The notes under the pieces: generated by a model
What the model saw: only the letters and a program-made list of their open reading frames with translations
The model's database searches: none
Told to the model about the DNA's origin: nothing
Origin: Limnephilus marmoratus
Lineage: Eukaryota; Arthropoda; Insecta; Trichoptera; Limnephilidae
Length of the DNA: 64,000 bases
Assembly: GCA_917880885.1 (NCBI GenBank)
Contig: OU862910.1
Location: forward strand, 50,831,285 to 50,895,284
Direction of reading: 5' to 3'
Shown: in pieces, positions 11,160 to 23,075 of the stretch
Layout: the number at the start of each line of letters is the position of its first letter
How positions within the stretch are numbered: position 1 is the stretch's first letter
Position numbers and translations under genes: made by a program

Positions 11160-11545
11160 CAAGAGTTAAAAGCAAAAAGTGATAATTTGATAAAGTTTGG
11201 TATGCCAGCGTTCGGAATAAAGCTCAAACAAAGAGGAAGCTGGCGGGGAATGCAGCCGCAATAAAAATTAAAATAATAATAGTTAATATAATATGAATAT
11301 TCCATGTATCCCGCGACACACTACGATGCTAGGTAGATGGGTGGAGGTGGGTGGGTAGGTACTAGCAGGTAGTACAAGCATGGCGATTCGCAGGCCGATC
11401 ACACGCGGCGCCGTAAGCCGTATCAATTTATAACGACATTAAGATCGTTTTGTCGGCTGCGACGGCCGCGCGGAGCCGGCGACCTCTTCTGCTCGGACCT
11501 CCGCGCTCCGGTGGCCGGGGGGCCGAGACCGCGTAATACGAGGGT
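11160..11545. promoter_or_regulatory. Single-copy conserved-looking block, candidate enhancer
   Basis: An AT-rich homeodomain-type stretch (AATAAAAATTAAAATAATAA) is followed by ATGGGTGGAGGTGGGTGGG and a strongly GC-rich segment at 11380-11540. The TGGGTGG cores resemble Gli/Ci sites (consensus TGGGTGGTC) at 7 of 9 positions. No second copy or coding frame was seen. It lies in intron 1 of ptc, a direct Ci target in flies. Confidence 0.35.
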
Positions 11546-11547
11546 TC

Positions 11548-11797
11548 CGTGACAACGGAATTAACTCAATACTTCTTGAAGTCATTAAAAGTATGAAAAA
11601 ATAGCACATAACTTAACCTAACGTAACCTATTTAATCATTTTTTTTACATATTTTATATATGTGAGTCATATATGTTACATGTTACCTGTTCAAGGAATA
11701 TAAAATTGTATGCCAAAACCTTTTGTCGGATATCACTTTAAATGACTTTTCAAATTAAGTGTTGAGTTGAGTTCATTCTGAGTTGTCCGGTCACCCA
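11548..11797. mobile_element. MITE family E, copy 2
   Basis: Inverted ends: GTGACAACGGAATTAACTCA at the left, and at the right the reverse complement of GTGACCGGACAACTCAGAAT. Both are followed internally by inverted AAGTCATTNAAAGT. The right half matches 1024-1150 in reverse orientation. Confidence 0.65.
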
Positions 11798-12199
11798 ATA
11801 AGAGAACGCAGCAGGCTCTTTGAGTACTGGGCACTGGGCAAAGCTACCTTTTTCAATAATAATATACACATATACGTTATCGACTGGGCGTAGCGTAGAG
11901 AAGTCCTTTGTTTGTTACGTTCCGGTTCCGGATCAAGATGGTGGCCTTATTGGATACTACATTTTTATCCGCTAGAGTTCGCATGATCGTGGTTTCTATT
12001 ATACACAGTCATAATATCGAAATAATCAATATTATGGTAGGTACCTGTCGGCTCGAAGAATGTTTGAAAAAGAATTTTCATTGATATGTTGCCATTTTTT
12101 TAATAAATTGTGTTGCGCTACCTCCTTCTTTAGCGAACGTTTCGGACAGCATTGTAGTGTCTATCATCAGAGCAGATGTGTATTACAAAAAAAATATCT

Positions 12200-12352
12200 G
12201 TCATATCTTTTTCTTTCCAGAAATTCTTTTCCTTCCTTTCCCTAAAAACCCCTCCACACAGCATCCCCAATTGCTATCCCAAATGTTATCCATAGGCCCT
12301 GAGACATTTTTTCCTCGACGCCTCCGGTGTGAAACTAATGTTAAAAAACAAA
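12200..12352 (+). mobile_element. LINE/SINE-C 3' terminal fragment
   Basis: CTTCCTTTCCCTAAAAACC, then CTCCACACAGCATCCCC, then the GGCCCTGAGA hairpin and an A-rich end. A 15-bp insertion sits inside the hairpin region. No SINE-C head is present, so it may be a truncated copy of the LINE itself. Confidence 0.65.
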
Positions 12353-12357
12353 AATTT

Positions 12358-12927
12358 TAACAAAACAAAAAACGACTTCAAAAAATGCACTAAAAATTAA
12401 AAAAATAATTTCGTATTCTTCTACAACTTACTTTTTCTACTCATCAATATGTAGGAACGATTGTTATTTTTGGAGTCGGTGTCAGCCAATTGTAACTAAT
12501 TTGTCTGAATATGATTAATACTTATAAATGATTCGACTGAGTATCGTTAATTTGCTCCTAAAAATTGAAGAGTTCCGTTACTTTGTAATGGATACCATAA
12601 TCAAAACCTAACCAAACTCTCATCAAACTACCATTGAAGTATGTCCTTTCCAATAAAAAAAGAATCATCGAAATCGGTTGGCGTGATATTGAGTTATTTG
12701 TCCATTTGTCGCGCACATACTTGATGCAAATTTAAGACTTATATGGTTTTCTCATGGATGCCATTGTCAGAACTGGACCAAATTGAAATGGGACCACACG
12801 GGAAGCACCAGCTTTCAAATAAATAAGAATCATCAATATCGGTTCACCCAGTCAAAAGTTCTGAGGTAACAAACATAAAAAAAAATACAGTCGAATTGAG
12901 AACCTCCTCATTTTTGAAGTCGTTTAA
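12358..12927. mobile_element. Inverted-repeat element with AACGACTTC ends
   Basis: The left end AACGACTTCAAAAA and right end TTTTTGAAGTCGTT are inverted repeats. The right end carries CAGTCGAATTGAGAACCTCC, a terminus very widespread in lepidopteran genomes. The body has no coding capacity. Confidence 0.65.
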
Positions 12928-13612
12928 CCCATTGGCCACAAACCCCGGCAGCCTGCCGGCTGTGCAACTCAGGTACTTAACCACAAACCCCGGCACGCTG
13001 ACGGGCTAGAGTAGGTCCGCCAAAAAACGGAAAAACGAGCTCTACAATGACATTTTTTAATAATATTTTAAATGCCGAACATTCTGTAGGTAATTCATTC
13101 ATTTCGTAGAATTGGCATTTAAATGTTTCTTTTGTTCCAAGTTTTTTGTGCTGCCAGCCGCCATTTAATTTCTTCAAAATTGCGAGTGGTTGTGTACGTT
13201 TGGTAGTGACCCTGAACATCCCTGATTGCTTTGAGGACTATCATACCAAAATATTTTATTAGTTATTAGTATACATGTACGTAAAAAATAAAAATTATTT
13301 GCGTTCGATTTATGAATATTATGTTTTTTTGTAACTTTTTGAATAAAAATGGAGAAAAAACTTACAAAAAAAGAGAAGGTTATGTTTGTACCCTTATTTA
13401 CACATATTTTAGTATATTTTTTAAATTTTATTTTAATGTTTTTCTTTACCTTAATCAAAGATGTAAATAAATTTAAAGAAATTAATTCATTTGAAGGTAT
13501 GGTTCAAAAGTTACAATAGATTTAGTATACCAATGCAGGTTTCAAATTTGGTACAAAATTAATTCAGTGGTGAAGGCCAATTTTTTTGCTCATTAATTCT
13601 GTGGCCAATGGG
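12928..13612. mobile_element. piggyBac-type non-autonomous element in TTAA
   Basis: CCCATTGGCCACA at the left and TGTGGCCAATGGG at the right, each flanked by TTAA (12924-12927 and 13613-13616). TTAA duplication with CCC-starting ends is the piggyBac signature. The 685-bp interior has no transposase frame. A CACAAACCCCGGCA block is repeated twice near the left end. Confidence 0.88.
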
Positions 13613-13616
13613 TTAA

Positions 13617-14431
13617 AAAATGAAATGAAGAAGTCGTGAACATCAAGATAAATATAACACGGTAAAATGAATTAAATTAAATTAAGTAAATAGTATCTAC
13701 AACTTAAGAGAATATATGTGATGTTGGTAAGTTCTCTAGTTTCAGAACATTTTATCATCGTGTAAAATAAAAACTCGCCAAGTCCAAATCGCGCAGTTCG
13801 AGGGAGACAATAAAGATATCTCGGAAAAGCAATTCCCCGCCCCCCACTTTACCCGCATCTCTCGCCAGACCACCTAGCTGCGTCCGCCAAACAGTCCCTA
13901 CCTACTATATAATATTATGTGGCTATATCATATACATAGCTGTAGACTAGCAGCGAGCAGCGCACTGAATCATTTATCATAATCAACCGGCGCTTTTATT
14001 GTTCCCAAAGTATTATTCCAAAAGTTATATTGGGAATTGTGACGTCGAATTATGTCTGATTCTTTATTGTTGGAGAAGTGAAACATTTGAAGGTTGTTCG
14101 TTTTTTTTTTTAAATTAAAATTTAAACGATTATTTACAATCGATGAACGAAGATGAAAGTGACGCTTTGAAGGGTATAATAAAAAACTGATACATTTATT
14201 TATTGATTAATTATTTCTTTACGTGATAGGTATTATTGTTTACAATTCAATATTTAACCTCCCTGGGACAAGCCTGTGTTGAGGTTAATAATTTTATAGA
14301 GTAATAAAAATAATACAAAATAATATAAGTTTTGAAAAAATAAATATTTCTCATGTTCATCAATATTTCGTACAGATAAGGGGTACCTGTTTAAATAATA
14401 AATACCTGAAGGAAGCTAACATAATTTTGAC
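13617..14431. other. Intronic DNA, nothing recognised
   Basis: Mostly AT-rich, with a GC-richer stretch at 13780-13900. No domain, repeat partner or RNA gene was seen. Confidence 0.4.
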
Positions 14432-14538
14432 GGCCGTCGTGGTCGAGGGGCAAGGCTCTCGACCAGCGTTCCGGAGGTCGCGGGTTCAAATCCCGGCGTG
14501 GGCAGATAAATTTTATTTGTTTTTTCACAATTTAATAA

Positions 14539-15075
14539 TCTTAATCCATATAAATAAAAATGAATCTCCGAAATGTAGGTATGTATGCGCATAACTTCCG
14601 AACCACTGCACCAAATTGGATAATTCTTTTTTTTGTGTTCGTTATTGTCGGGACAAGGTTTGCATAAAAGAAGCGGTGAGCTCTGGCATAATGAAATTTG
14701 TATAAAAAAATTGCAATAGGTGGCACGCTAGCTGTTTGAAAACTGATTAATTTTTGGGTTATTATGTCGCGTTGCGTTTCCTTCTTCTTAACCCCCGACG
14801 CAAGGAGCGCGTTCGGAACGAGAACTTGGGAGGGGGGAGGGGAACTTGGGAGGGGGGAGGGGAACTTGGGAGGGGGGAGGGGAACTCGAGAGGGGGTATC
14901 GCGGGACGGGAGATGGGAATGGGGAGAGAGTAGGCGGAGTGGGAACGCGTGAGGGGAAAAGGATGCTGGAGAGGAAGGGAAGGCAGAAGGGAAACGGGAC
15001 GAATGGGAAAGGACACGCAGGGAGAAATGATTTCTGTATTAAGTGGCATAGCAACGCATGCCGGGAACCAGCTAG
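14539..15075 (+). mobile_element. Helitron-type element with exact ends
   Basis: Starts TCTTAATCCATATAAATA and ends CATGCCGGGAACCAGCTAG. It lies exactly between A and T of the interrupted SINE-B, with no target duplication, as Helitrons insert. A short hairpin (GGCAT AGCAACGC ATGCC) lies 11 bases inside CTAG. It is 537 bp, has no Rep/helicase and is non-autonomous. The middle carries a G-rich minisatellite. Confidence 0.9.
14821..14885. repeat. 20-bp G-rich minisatellite
   Basis: About three copies of a 20-bp unit, GAACTTGGGAGGGGGGAGGG, lie inside the Helitron. The G-runs could form quadruplexes. Confidence 0.9.
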
Positions 15076-15420
15076 TTTAAAATAATATAAGGTACATTTG
15101 CGGTACTAGCCAGAGTGGAATATACTCAGTATTGTCCTGGTGTAAGACCACCATTCAGAACTGAAACGTTGCTTGAAATGGCCTTGGACGTGTTTGGTGA
15201 CTAGATCTGTATATAATAGCCGGGTGTTTCCCCACTTCTTTTCCCCGTCTCCTTCTCCTTCCTCGTCACCTTTCTCTCCCTAATAACCTTCAGCCTCAAA
15301 ACATACCCCGATTGCGGATGCCATAATCTCACTGGCTCCAGACAGGAGCAGTTGGGGACTCTTGTGAGTGAATTCAAATAAAAAAAAATAATTATAATAC
15401 ATTGAAATGTAAACACATAA

Positions 15421-15586
15421 GGGAACGTACCCAAACTACGTGACCAACTTTTTGCAATTTTTAACCCCCCCCCCCCCCGGTGACCAAAATCCTAAGGAAC
15501 CCGCCGCTCATTTGTATGGAGCGTGACCTTTTGAAGACCCCCCCCCCCCCCCCCCTAAAAGTGTCACGTAGTATGGGTACGTTCCC
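15421..15586. mobile_element. Harbinger-type MITE, copy 1
   Basis: GGGAACGTACCC at the left and GGGTACGTTCCC at the right, flanked by TAA on both sides (15418-15420 and 15587-15589). Inverted ACTACGTGAC/GTCACGTAGT extend the ends. Two long poly-C tracts lie inside. Copy 2 is at 26199-26347. Confidence 0.88.
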
Positions 15587-15589
15587 TAA

Positions 15590-17770
15590 GCTAATATGAC
15601 GTCATGGGAAATAGAAGTATTTGAACTAAAAATTATGTAATTGCTTTACTATTATGTATTTTCTATTCCATTTTTCTCTGTATTACATACTTTTATGTTT
15701 TATATTTTATTTTGCTTATTATTATTTCTATAACATTTCTAGTAGCATCTCATCCTGGTAACAACCAAACCGTGATTTACGCAAGCTGTGAACAATTTTA
15801 ATTGTAGTGTTAATATACATATATATTCCCATCCCAGTGGCAATTTCATTAATAAAATAATTGTTGACTCTGCAAATGTTTCAAACAAAAAAATACAATA
15901 ACGGATGGCCATTGTAATATTAATTTCATACATAAAGCAATTCCGATAAGAGATGTTTCCTAGATATTTTAATAGGCTCTATTCTAGGTAGAGGGTACTT
16001 ATGTAACTTGATTCTTTAATAAATTTAATGTAATTTTCACATTTAGTGAACGAACCTGATACCGGTGGAGGTAGTACACACGCCTAGATCCGAAGTTGTT
16101 GACTTTACGCTGCGAGACCATCAACCCGTGCATAAATTTAATCATTTTAGCGATCTCTCACGGGATCGTAGAGATAGAAAAGTGAACGAACGGGTAAGAA
16201 CGAAAACTGCAATAATAATAATATGTTGCCGGGATGTTGATGTTAAAATTAAAAGTTTCACGATTGTTGATCCGCCGACAATTGGCCCTCCGGCATACTT
16301 ATATACAATATGCAGTCGGTTTAGGGAAAATACGGTGCACCTAATTACACAAAATATAATTAAGTGTGACCCCGAAGGGATGTGCAGAGAGGATTTACCG
16401 CCGAATACATCAAGGAAAAAATCTATTTGTCTATAGTCTATACTTTGTATACCAGCGCATTACAAAAAATCGACACTATATATAAATTCGTTTGACATTC
16501 ATACCAACTTATTATTAAAAGTATTTTTGAAGTCGATTTTACGTTTGAAATTGGTAAATAATGCACAAAAAAATATAATTTTATATTAAATATCATTTCG
16601 GGGGGCCAACTGTCGGTTCACCAAAATAAAAATAGCATTGATTTTTGCAAACAAACCTACAATAATAAAAGTCGTAGAAGTTATAAAACATCGATGAAAA
16701 TGAATTTCGAAAAAAGTACGAGTGTGAAATCATTAAAAATTGGCAAGTAAGAAAAAGCACGTCGTAAATTTCGACGCTATAAAAAAACCTTGAAAAATAG
16801 ATTGCAAGTACGTTATTCTGCTGGATTTATTACATATATGATATTATGTCTGTAGTTAATTGAGCGATTTCTTGGCAGCGTGCTCCTCGCTGCGTCATGT
16901 CGCCTTGGATAGGATCGAGACCGGAGACTAGACTGATGGAGTCCATTAATTTCGCCACACTTAGTCCATTTATAATTCCTCAGTCTACCTGCCACTGCTG
17001 TCACTCCTCGGAATGATCAGATGATATTTGTCATCCTGGGTGCAATTTAGAGGTTCACTATACATGCGGGAGACAGCAATATCCCTGCACGAGTGACACA
17101 GAATATTTTCTGTTATTATCAAATAATTATGTCTGCAATGCAAACAAGCTATCGCATGAACCATGATAAGCAATATTTATCATCACAGGACAGTAAAAAT
17201 CAGTCCACTAACTGCTAAAGATGAAACTAATATTTCTGCATGGGTCATCATCTCGGTTGGTTAGGGTTCTAACTTCACTCTACCTTGTTTTAAGATATAG
17301 GGTGTCAAAGTTTACCAAGACGATTTCTCATTATCTATACAATAATTTCTGATTTTGAGGTTGAAAGGTGATTTTGAGTTGGAAAGTATGTTAATTGAAC
17401 AAATTTTAAATGAAAATATTTAAATAGGACTTATACTGCCTAAACAGGCAGATAGAACCATATGCAAATTCATTCATACATTTCCCTAATGACTTTCCAA
17501 GCAAGCGTAAGCCACGTCGTATTTAAATATTTTTCATTAAAATATGATAAACTAAAATACTTTACCGAAGATTGAACCTCAAAATTAAAAACTGTTCAAT
17601 AGATTACGAAAATTCGTCTGTTCAAACATTGAAACCTCAAAACATTGTATCCAATCAAAGTGACGAATTACAATGCGCCTCGTAACAAAGATCAACTGTC
17701 GGATTGACTGATCAAATAGAGAGTGTAAGTGATGTTAGAACCTTTTTTAATAAAATCGCAACTGAGGTAG
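15590..17770. other. Intronic DNA with single-copy islands, no gene
   Basis: No transposon end or coding domain was recognised. Stretches at 16050-16430 and 16860-17170 are richer in GC and have no partner in the window; they could be regulatory, but nothing decides it. Confidence 0.4.
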
Positions 17771-17950
17771 CTTGGGCACGTACTGAGAATGTCTGATGAC
17801 CGAATTCCGAGGAAAATACTGAGTGCCAGTCCAGAGGGTAGACGTCCAGTGGGCCGCCCCAGACACAGTTGGGCAAGGCAACTCCAGAAACTGTGTGAGA
17901 AGAGGATGAAGACTACCATGGACGGAGGCCGAACAATCAGCACAAGACAA
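17771..17950 (+). pseudogene. RTE-type LINE C-terminal fragment
   Basis: Translates as LGHVLRMSDDRIPRKI then GRRPVGRPRHSW, the conserved end of RTE-clade reverse transcriptase ORFs. No polymerase motifs are present, and flanking sequence on both sides is unrelated. Confidence 0.75.
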
Positions 17951-18128
17951 GAACATGGTGGAGTCTTGTCGACGCAGTGGGTCTCCGACACGAAGATGAT
18001 TTTAGAATTTCTTCATACAAGTATCTACGGAAATACAACACTTATGGTTCTGAAAATTATTTTGGTTATAGAAATGAGAAAACAAAGTCAGATAGAGCCT
18101 TGTCCAACTGAGTTGACGAAGTGACAAG

Positions 18129-18362
18129 TGACACCACATTATTATGTATCAACGAATCAACTCTGCAACGTGATAAAACTTTCGCGTAAACCGTTATATG
18201 CACCATCAAAACGTTATTCATATCATGAATAAACGTTATTATATCACCATTGGCTAGTTGACGGTTGACTTTACTTGAGAGACGACAACAATAATATCAC
18301 CGAACGAGAGACACCACACACGAATAAACTCTACAACGTGATAAAGCTTTCACGTGAACTGA
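18129..18362. repeat. Diverged direct repeat, period about 170 bp
   Basis: Two blocks (about 18129-18193 and 18308-18362) share ACACCACA, CGAATNAACTCTNCAACG and GTGATAAANCTTTCNCGT. Origin unknown. Confidence 0.65.
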
Positions 18363-18369
18363 GATATTC

Positions 18370-18894
18370 ACCTATTGCCAGAATTATTTATCTGGCGTCA
18401 GTTCTCATTAGCGGAACGATAACAGCGTATCTATTTTTCCGAGTTCCGCGAAAAGCGACAGAAAGATTGTGTTTTGGCAACGTAAACAAAATGTCGAGAC
18501 GTGCTTTCCCGGAATGTGTGGCGTCAAAAATCTTTCTAGTAAGGTCTTTGCCGCCAAAACAGACGGATGCTTTATGATCTCCACTCTTCACGAATGATCA
18601 CGGATGAGTACGCACGTGCTCGCGGGGCTGAATATAGAATTAGCACCGTCTGAAGTGTGGCCTAGCATACTTTCGACTGGTAAAAATGAACAGGCGGTGA
18701 TATTACGACAAAGCTTTGAGAGACAACCTCCTGTTCCGCTAATTGAAGTCGACAAGCACTTGAGATCTTGGTTTTGGTTTTTAGCCGCCTCTATTGACAC
18801 CCTACGGAAGGTGTGGTAGATGAGTTTTTTATGTAATTTCCGCCGCTGAAGTTGGTAGCCCCTAGATACCAGAAAAAATCACGTTTGATAGATT
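18370..18894. other. Single-copy sequence with open frames, no domain
   Basis: A plus frame at 18275-18577 and opposing frames at 18588-18819 are open but have no recognisable family, so they are not called as genes. Confidence 0.35.
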
Positions 18895-19165
18895 TCCCTC
18901 TTGCCAGGCGGAATTGCTGTTTGTTCTAGCGGAATATCAATGGATATTCCAAAGGTGCTCCGAACATCAATGCCAGCGAGAGACGCATAACAAGTGATTT
19001 GTACACAGTTGATATTTTCCACAGAAAAAATGCTGTTTTTTTACATAGTAGCTTGGCTGCGAATTAAATTGTCTACTTTCGTGCATCCTCCTTCCTATAA
19101 TATGGGTCTTGGATTTGTGCCATTACTTTGGAAGGTCTTATATCTTCTAGGTATAAGTATAGACT
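18895..19165 (+). repeat. Interspersed repeat family F, copy 1
   Basis: Shares GCCAGGCGG, ATTGCTGTTTGTTCTAGCGG, GAGAGACGC, GTTGATATTTT and TTAGCTTGGCTGCG-like blocks with 22935-23575. Class unknown. Confidence 0.7.
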
Positions 19166-19955
19166 CTATTTATAATAATAATATTTGAATGATTTGTGTA
19201 ACGTCGTTTTTGTGATAAATCGTCTTTTTTTTAAATATGTGTTTATTCAGTATTTAACAGTATTTAATTATATTCTATCTTACTCAAATCCTACAAAACT
19301 GATCGATCAGTTTGATTGTAAGAAATCTCTCATGTTTCCTATTTATTTGCGTACAATAATATAATTAAATGTTTGATATACATATATGTTGGTGCGTAAT
19401 ACATAGTAATTACTTAAAAGCATAATACTTAAAATTTAAATACTTAAATAATTATTATAATGCTTATGAACATAAAGTACGATAGTAATTATTTTATTTT
19501 TAACAATGATTAAAAGATCTAGGTATTCGTTTACAATATTATTTGTTTTCAATATTATTTGTTTTTCATAGATCTAGGTGCTTGTCCTAAAGTCTGAAGA
19601 GCGCTGTACACATTTACAATATATTTCTACAATCTTACCATTAATTACAGACAAGACGACTAGTCAAACCATTGTAACAATTTATGGCTAAAAAATTGCA
19701 TCCGCCAGTTCATCGTTCAGTTCATGATATAAAACTACATGTACAATGCATATGACCAATGAACACAATGCTGCGTAAAAATGTACATACATATACATAT
19801 ATTGTTTTATTTATATTCTGTACAGGCAGAAAATATACTAGATACTACAAATAAACGCGTTTAATAGATTCCCCTCTTACAGCGTAGAGCTATAGAATTA
19901 GAGGCGCCATCGCCTAGTAATGTCGAAACGTGTGCCACTATGACCGGATTTGTTA
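19166..19955. other. AT-rich intronic DNA, no gene
   Basis: Contains a local imperfect duplication (CAATATTATTTGTTTTC) near 19535. Nothing else was recognised. Confidence 0.4.
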
Positions 19956-19964
19956 GAGCGTTGG
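19956..19964. repeat. Target-site duplication of element G, left
   Basis: GAGCGTTGG, repeated exactly at 22861-22869. Confidence 0.75.
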
Positions 19965-21187
19965 GACTCCAGTTACTAATATCTACAGCCTGTATGTCTG
20001 ACGAATATCTACAGCTCATATTTTGAACTAATATCTACGAACTTCAGAGTGTTGACGAATATCTACAGAGCGTAGGTTGGACTAATCAGCTAAATGTGTC
20101 CAATAGTCCGATATCAGGGATTTTTACATACATACTTACATAAATTAAGTTTTTTAAACTGCATACGCAATATTACGTTATTCCAATATGCTATACATGA
20201 GTATTTCTCAAAAAAAGTGTACATTTTGGAAAAATAAAGTGTGCCTAGAAACAGTTCAAAAATTACACATGTTTTTAATTAATCACACAAAAAAAATATG
20301 CACCATTTTGTAGAATAAATATTAGGCTTTAAAATAACGAATAATAAGCATTACAATCGTGTTAATTCGCAAATATATATATATTTTAAAAAATAACGAT
20401 TTTTACCTTTCATACAAAATAAAATTGCCACCCTACCTACTTCATGTGTTTATACTTCATAAAATGCGATAATAACGTTATATTAAAATATATGAATTTT
20501 TGTAAGTTTTAGGGTCTTAATTAAACGTAGTTTCTGTTAAAAGTAATTTTTTTATGGGGTTTCATAGTAAATTAATAATTTATGCACAAAAATGAAAATG
20601 AGACATAGTCGTTTACTTTTTAGTTACTACTCTTTAGTTACGTTTTATTTCTACTTCCACCGTAATTTCTGAACCCATTTGTTAAATTTTACAAGGGCAA
20701 CACTAGCTTCTTTCTGGTTGGTTGTTGGTCTGACGTCTCCGCCATAAAATTAATTGTTTAAATCAGTAACAACGTGTTTCTTTAGTGGGACTACAATTTC
20801 GTAACAGGAAATATTAAAGCCTTTTTTCAGAAAACGGTAAGACTTTTTATAATCATCTTTTTGTAATACGTGCGGCATGAACATTGCTAAGCTTGCATAT
20901 TTACAGTTTTAAACTTTATCAAACCATTGACTTTTTATAACCCCATTTTGTCTAATTCTTCTTACAATTTCGTAACTTTTATTAGGAATTTCGTTACGTA
21001 ACGAAAAAGTACAATATAAAGCTGAGTGTATACAGTTACAACCTGATTTTTATTTTATTTATTATAAAGACAGTAATACAATATGACAGAAAAAATAAAA
21101 ATATTTTATCGAAAAAAGAAAAGTCCAAATAAACTATTTTAAGTAGTTTGTCAATGGATGCTTTTACTTTGAAGATATCCAAAGATA

Positions 21188-21925
21188 GATAGATCCAAAC
21201 TTAAAACTCACCTATTTAAACACTCATTTCCATAAATTCGCTATTTCATTCAAACATTGCTATCCAATCTGTTGTTGAGCGATGAATTATCTTATTGCAG
21301 TTGAGATCGACGATTAAATTCATTCATTCATTTAAGATACCTATGCTTTCCTTTAAAAACTGTTAACCCATTACAATAATTTTCACAACCGTGTTATAAA
21401 ATTGTAATATTATGTACGAACTTCCTTCTTCTTCTGGCGCTAACAATATTAATATTAAAATACGGTATAAAATAATTTGTAAAATGTGTAGAATAAAATA
21501 TCTATGTATGTATACATGTATATATAATATCCTCAAACTGCTTCGACTTTCTTTCTCTGTCTGTACCTATATCTGTAGAGTTTTGTTGATCACTTGGTAA
21601 TATTAGATACCTGGCAAAACTAAAAATATTTATTGTTGTATGTAAATACCTATTTTAATTGTAAATCTCTAATTTTAAGTCACGGTTGCAAATATTTGTA
21701 TGTCACCAGTTTTAAGTCAGTAGTAATAAGTCTTAGTTGTAAGTCACTAGCTACATATAAGTCTTAAATGTAGGTTCCTAGTTATAAGTTTGAATCCTAG
21801 TTGTAAGCCTATCGTATTCATTTTATTTTATTGTATGCTTATTATATGTACAGCGCCCTTGAGATGATTTTTCATGAAAACGGTGCTTTATAAATCAGCC
21901 AAATATTATTATTATTATTATTATA
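21188..21925 (+). mobile_element. LINE 3' fragment (CR1/Kiri-like) with ATT tail
   Basis: Starts within an ORF end, DRSKLKTHLFKHSFP-stop (21188-21235), a typical C-terminus of CR1/Jockey-group LINEs. About 600 bp of 3' UTR follows, with degenerate TAGTTGTAAGTC repeats, then the family-H tail (GCGCCCTTGAGATGATTTTT, GGTGCTTTATAA) and an ATT microsatellite at 21898-21925. This identifies family H as the tail of this LINE type. Confidence 0.7.
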
Positions 21926-21926
21926 T

Positions 21927-22065
21927 AAGGTAGAGCTCTTGCCATGTAAGCAAAGGGTCCTGGGTTCGTGTCCCAGCGAAGCCAATATCTTTTCTGATTT
22001 TTCTGTCTCAGATTTTCGATTGAGTTTCGCTAATATTGTCTTCATTTAATTAAAGATTATTAGAA
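21927..22065 (+). mobile_element. SINE-A, 5'-truncated copy
   Basis: GTAGAGCTCTTGCCATGTAAG and CTGGGTTCGTGTCCCAGCGA are the tRNA-derived part. The body GATTTTCGATTGAGTTTCGC, then GTCTTCATTTAATTAAA, matches 53578-53725. Confidence 0.8.
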
Positions 22066-22860
22066 GTTTCTTAGAAGAAACTTTACCAAATGTATCCATG
22101 GCAGAAAAAGAGAAGGTAAAAAATTTGCTAATTTTGCTAAATTTAATTACAGATTCTTTAAAGACAGAGTTTAATAAAATAGATCCCAGAGAAAAGAAAG
22201 TACTAAAAAAGTAGCTACAAACCAAATTGAAAATAAACACAAATTAAAAATAGCTATTTCGATAGTGATTCAAATTAATAAATTTTTAAATGTTTTAAAC
22301 AGCGCCTGTTCTTTAATTTCTAAAGATTAGTTGAATATTGTGTTAGGTACTTAAAATTGGGAAGCTGATAATTTTATTAAAAAAACATTAATTAATACTC
22401 ATTAATTATTATTTTAAACCCTTGCAATAGATACAACAAGTATTTGGGTCGTGAGTTTATGTATGTTTGTAGTATATACAATAAATAAAAAAAGTTAAGG
22501 ATAATTACGTACATTTAAAATAGACAATATTTTTTTAAATAAATAAATAATAAAAAATAAATTTAAAAAATTTGTTTTGTATATAACAAGCTTTATGTTT
22601 ACTATTTAGTTACATCTTAGGACTATTTCGTAACAATATTTCGTAACAACCTTTTCGTTACGTACATTTATTTTGAGAAATACTCACATAATTGCAAATC
22701 CAACCTCTGCCAGTACTGTAGATATTCGTCAACACTTTGGTTGTCATAGATATTAGTCAACAGTTTGAGCTGTAGATATTCGTCAACACTTTGATTCTCA
22801 TAGATATTAGTTCGATTTTTTCAGTTTTTGGAATTCCTGTAGATATTAGTAGACGCCTCC

Positions 22861-22869
22861 GAGCGTTGG
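22861..22869. repeat. Target-site duplication of element G, right
   Basis: GAGCGTTGG, identical to 19956-19964. Confidence 0.75.
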
Positions 22870-23075
22870 AGGTCAACTGGAGCTAAAAAAATTGACCTAT
22901 TTTTTCGCTTCATGTCGCATCTAAATATAATGTCTTATAGCCAGGCGGGATTGCTGTTTGTTCTAGCGGAATACCAATGGAAGATGTTCCAAAAATCAAC
23001 ACGGCTGAGAGACACGCTAAACACGTGACCAATTTGAGCGCGGTTGATATTTTACACATAAAAAGGCTGTTTTGA

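Larger units (their letters stand above)
14432..15390 (+). mobile_element. SINE-B, interrupted by a Helitron
   Basis: The head (GTCGTGGTCGAGGGGCAAGG, then CGGGTTCAAATCCCGGCGTG) occupies 14432-14538. The body resumes at 15076 (TTTAAAATAATATAAGG) and runs to the ATTCAAAT A-tail at 15390. Joining the halves recreates the sequence seen uninterrupted at 24372-24848. Confidence 0.88.
19965..22860. mobile_element. 2.9-kb inverted-repeat DNA element G
   Basis: Both ends carry TACTAATATCTACAG in inverted orientation, and a 9-bp direct repeat GAGCGTTGG flanks the element. Behind each end lie arrays of TGACGAATATCTACAG and GACTAATATCTA-type motifs, three or more per side, then a shared GAGTATTTCTCAAAA. 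Such subterminal arrays are typical transposase-binding regions. The superfamily is not clear: 8-9-bp duplications occur in several. No intact transposase was seen. A LINE tail (21188-21925) and a SINE-A (21927-22065) are nested inside. TTTCGTAAC recurs many times in the interior. Confidence 0.75.
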
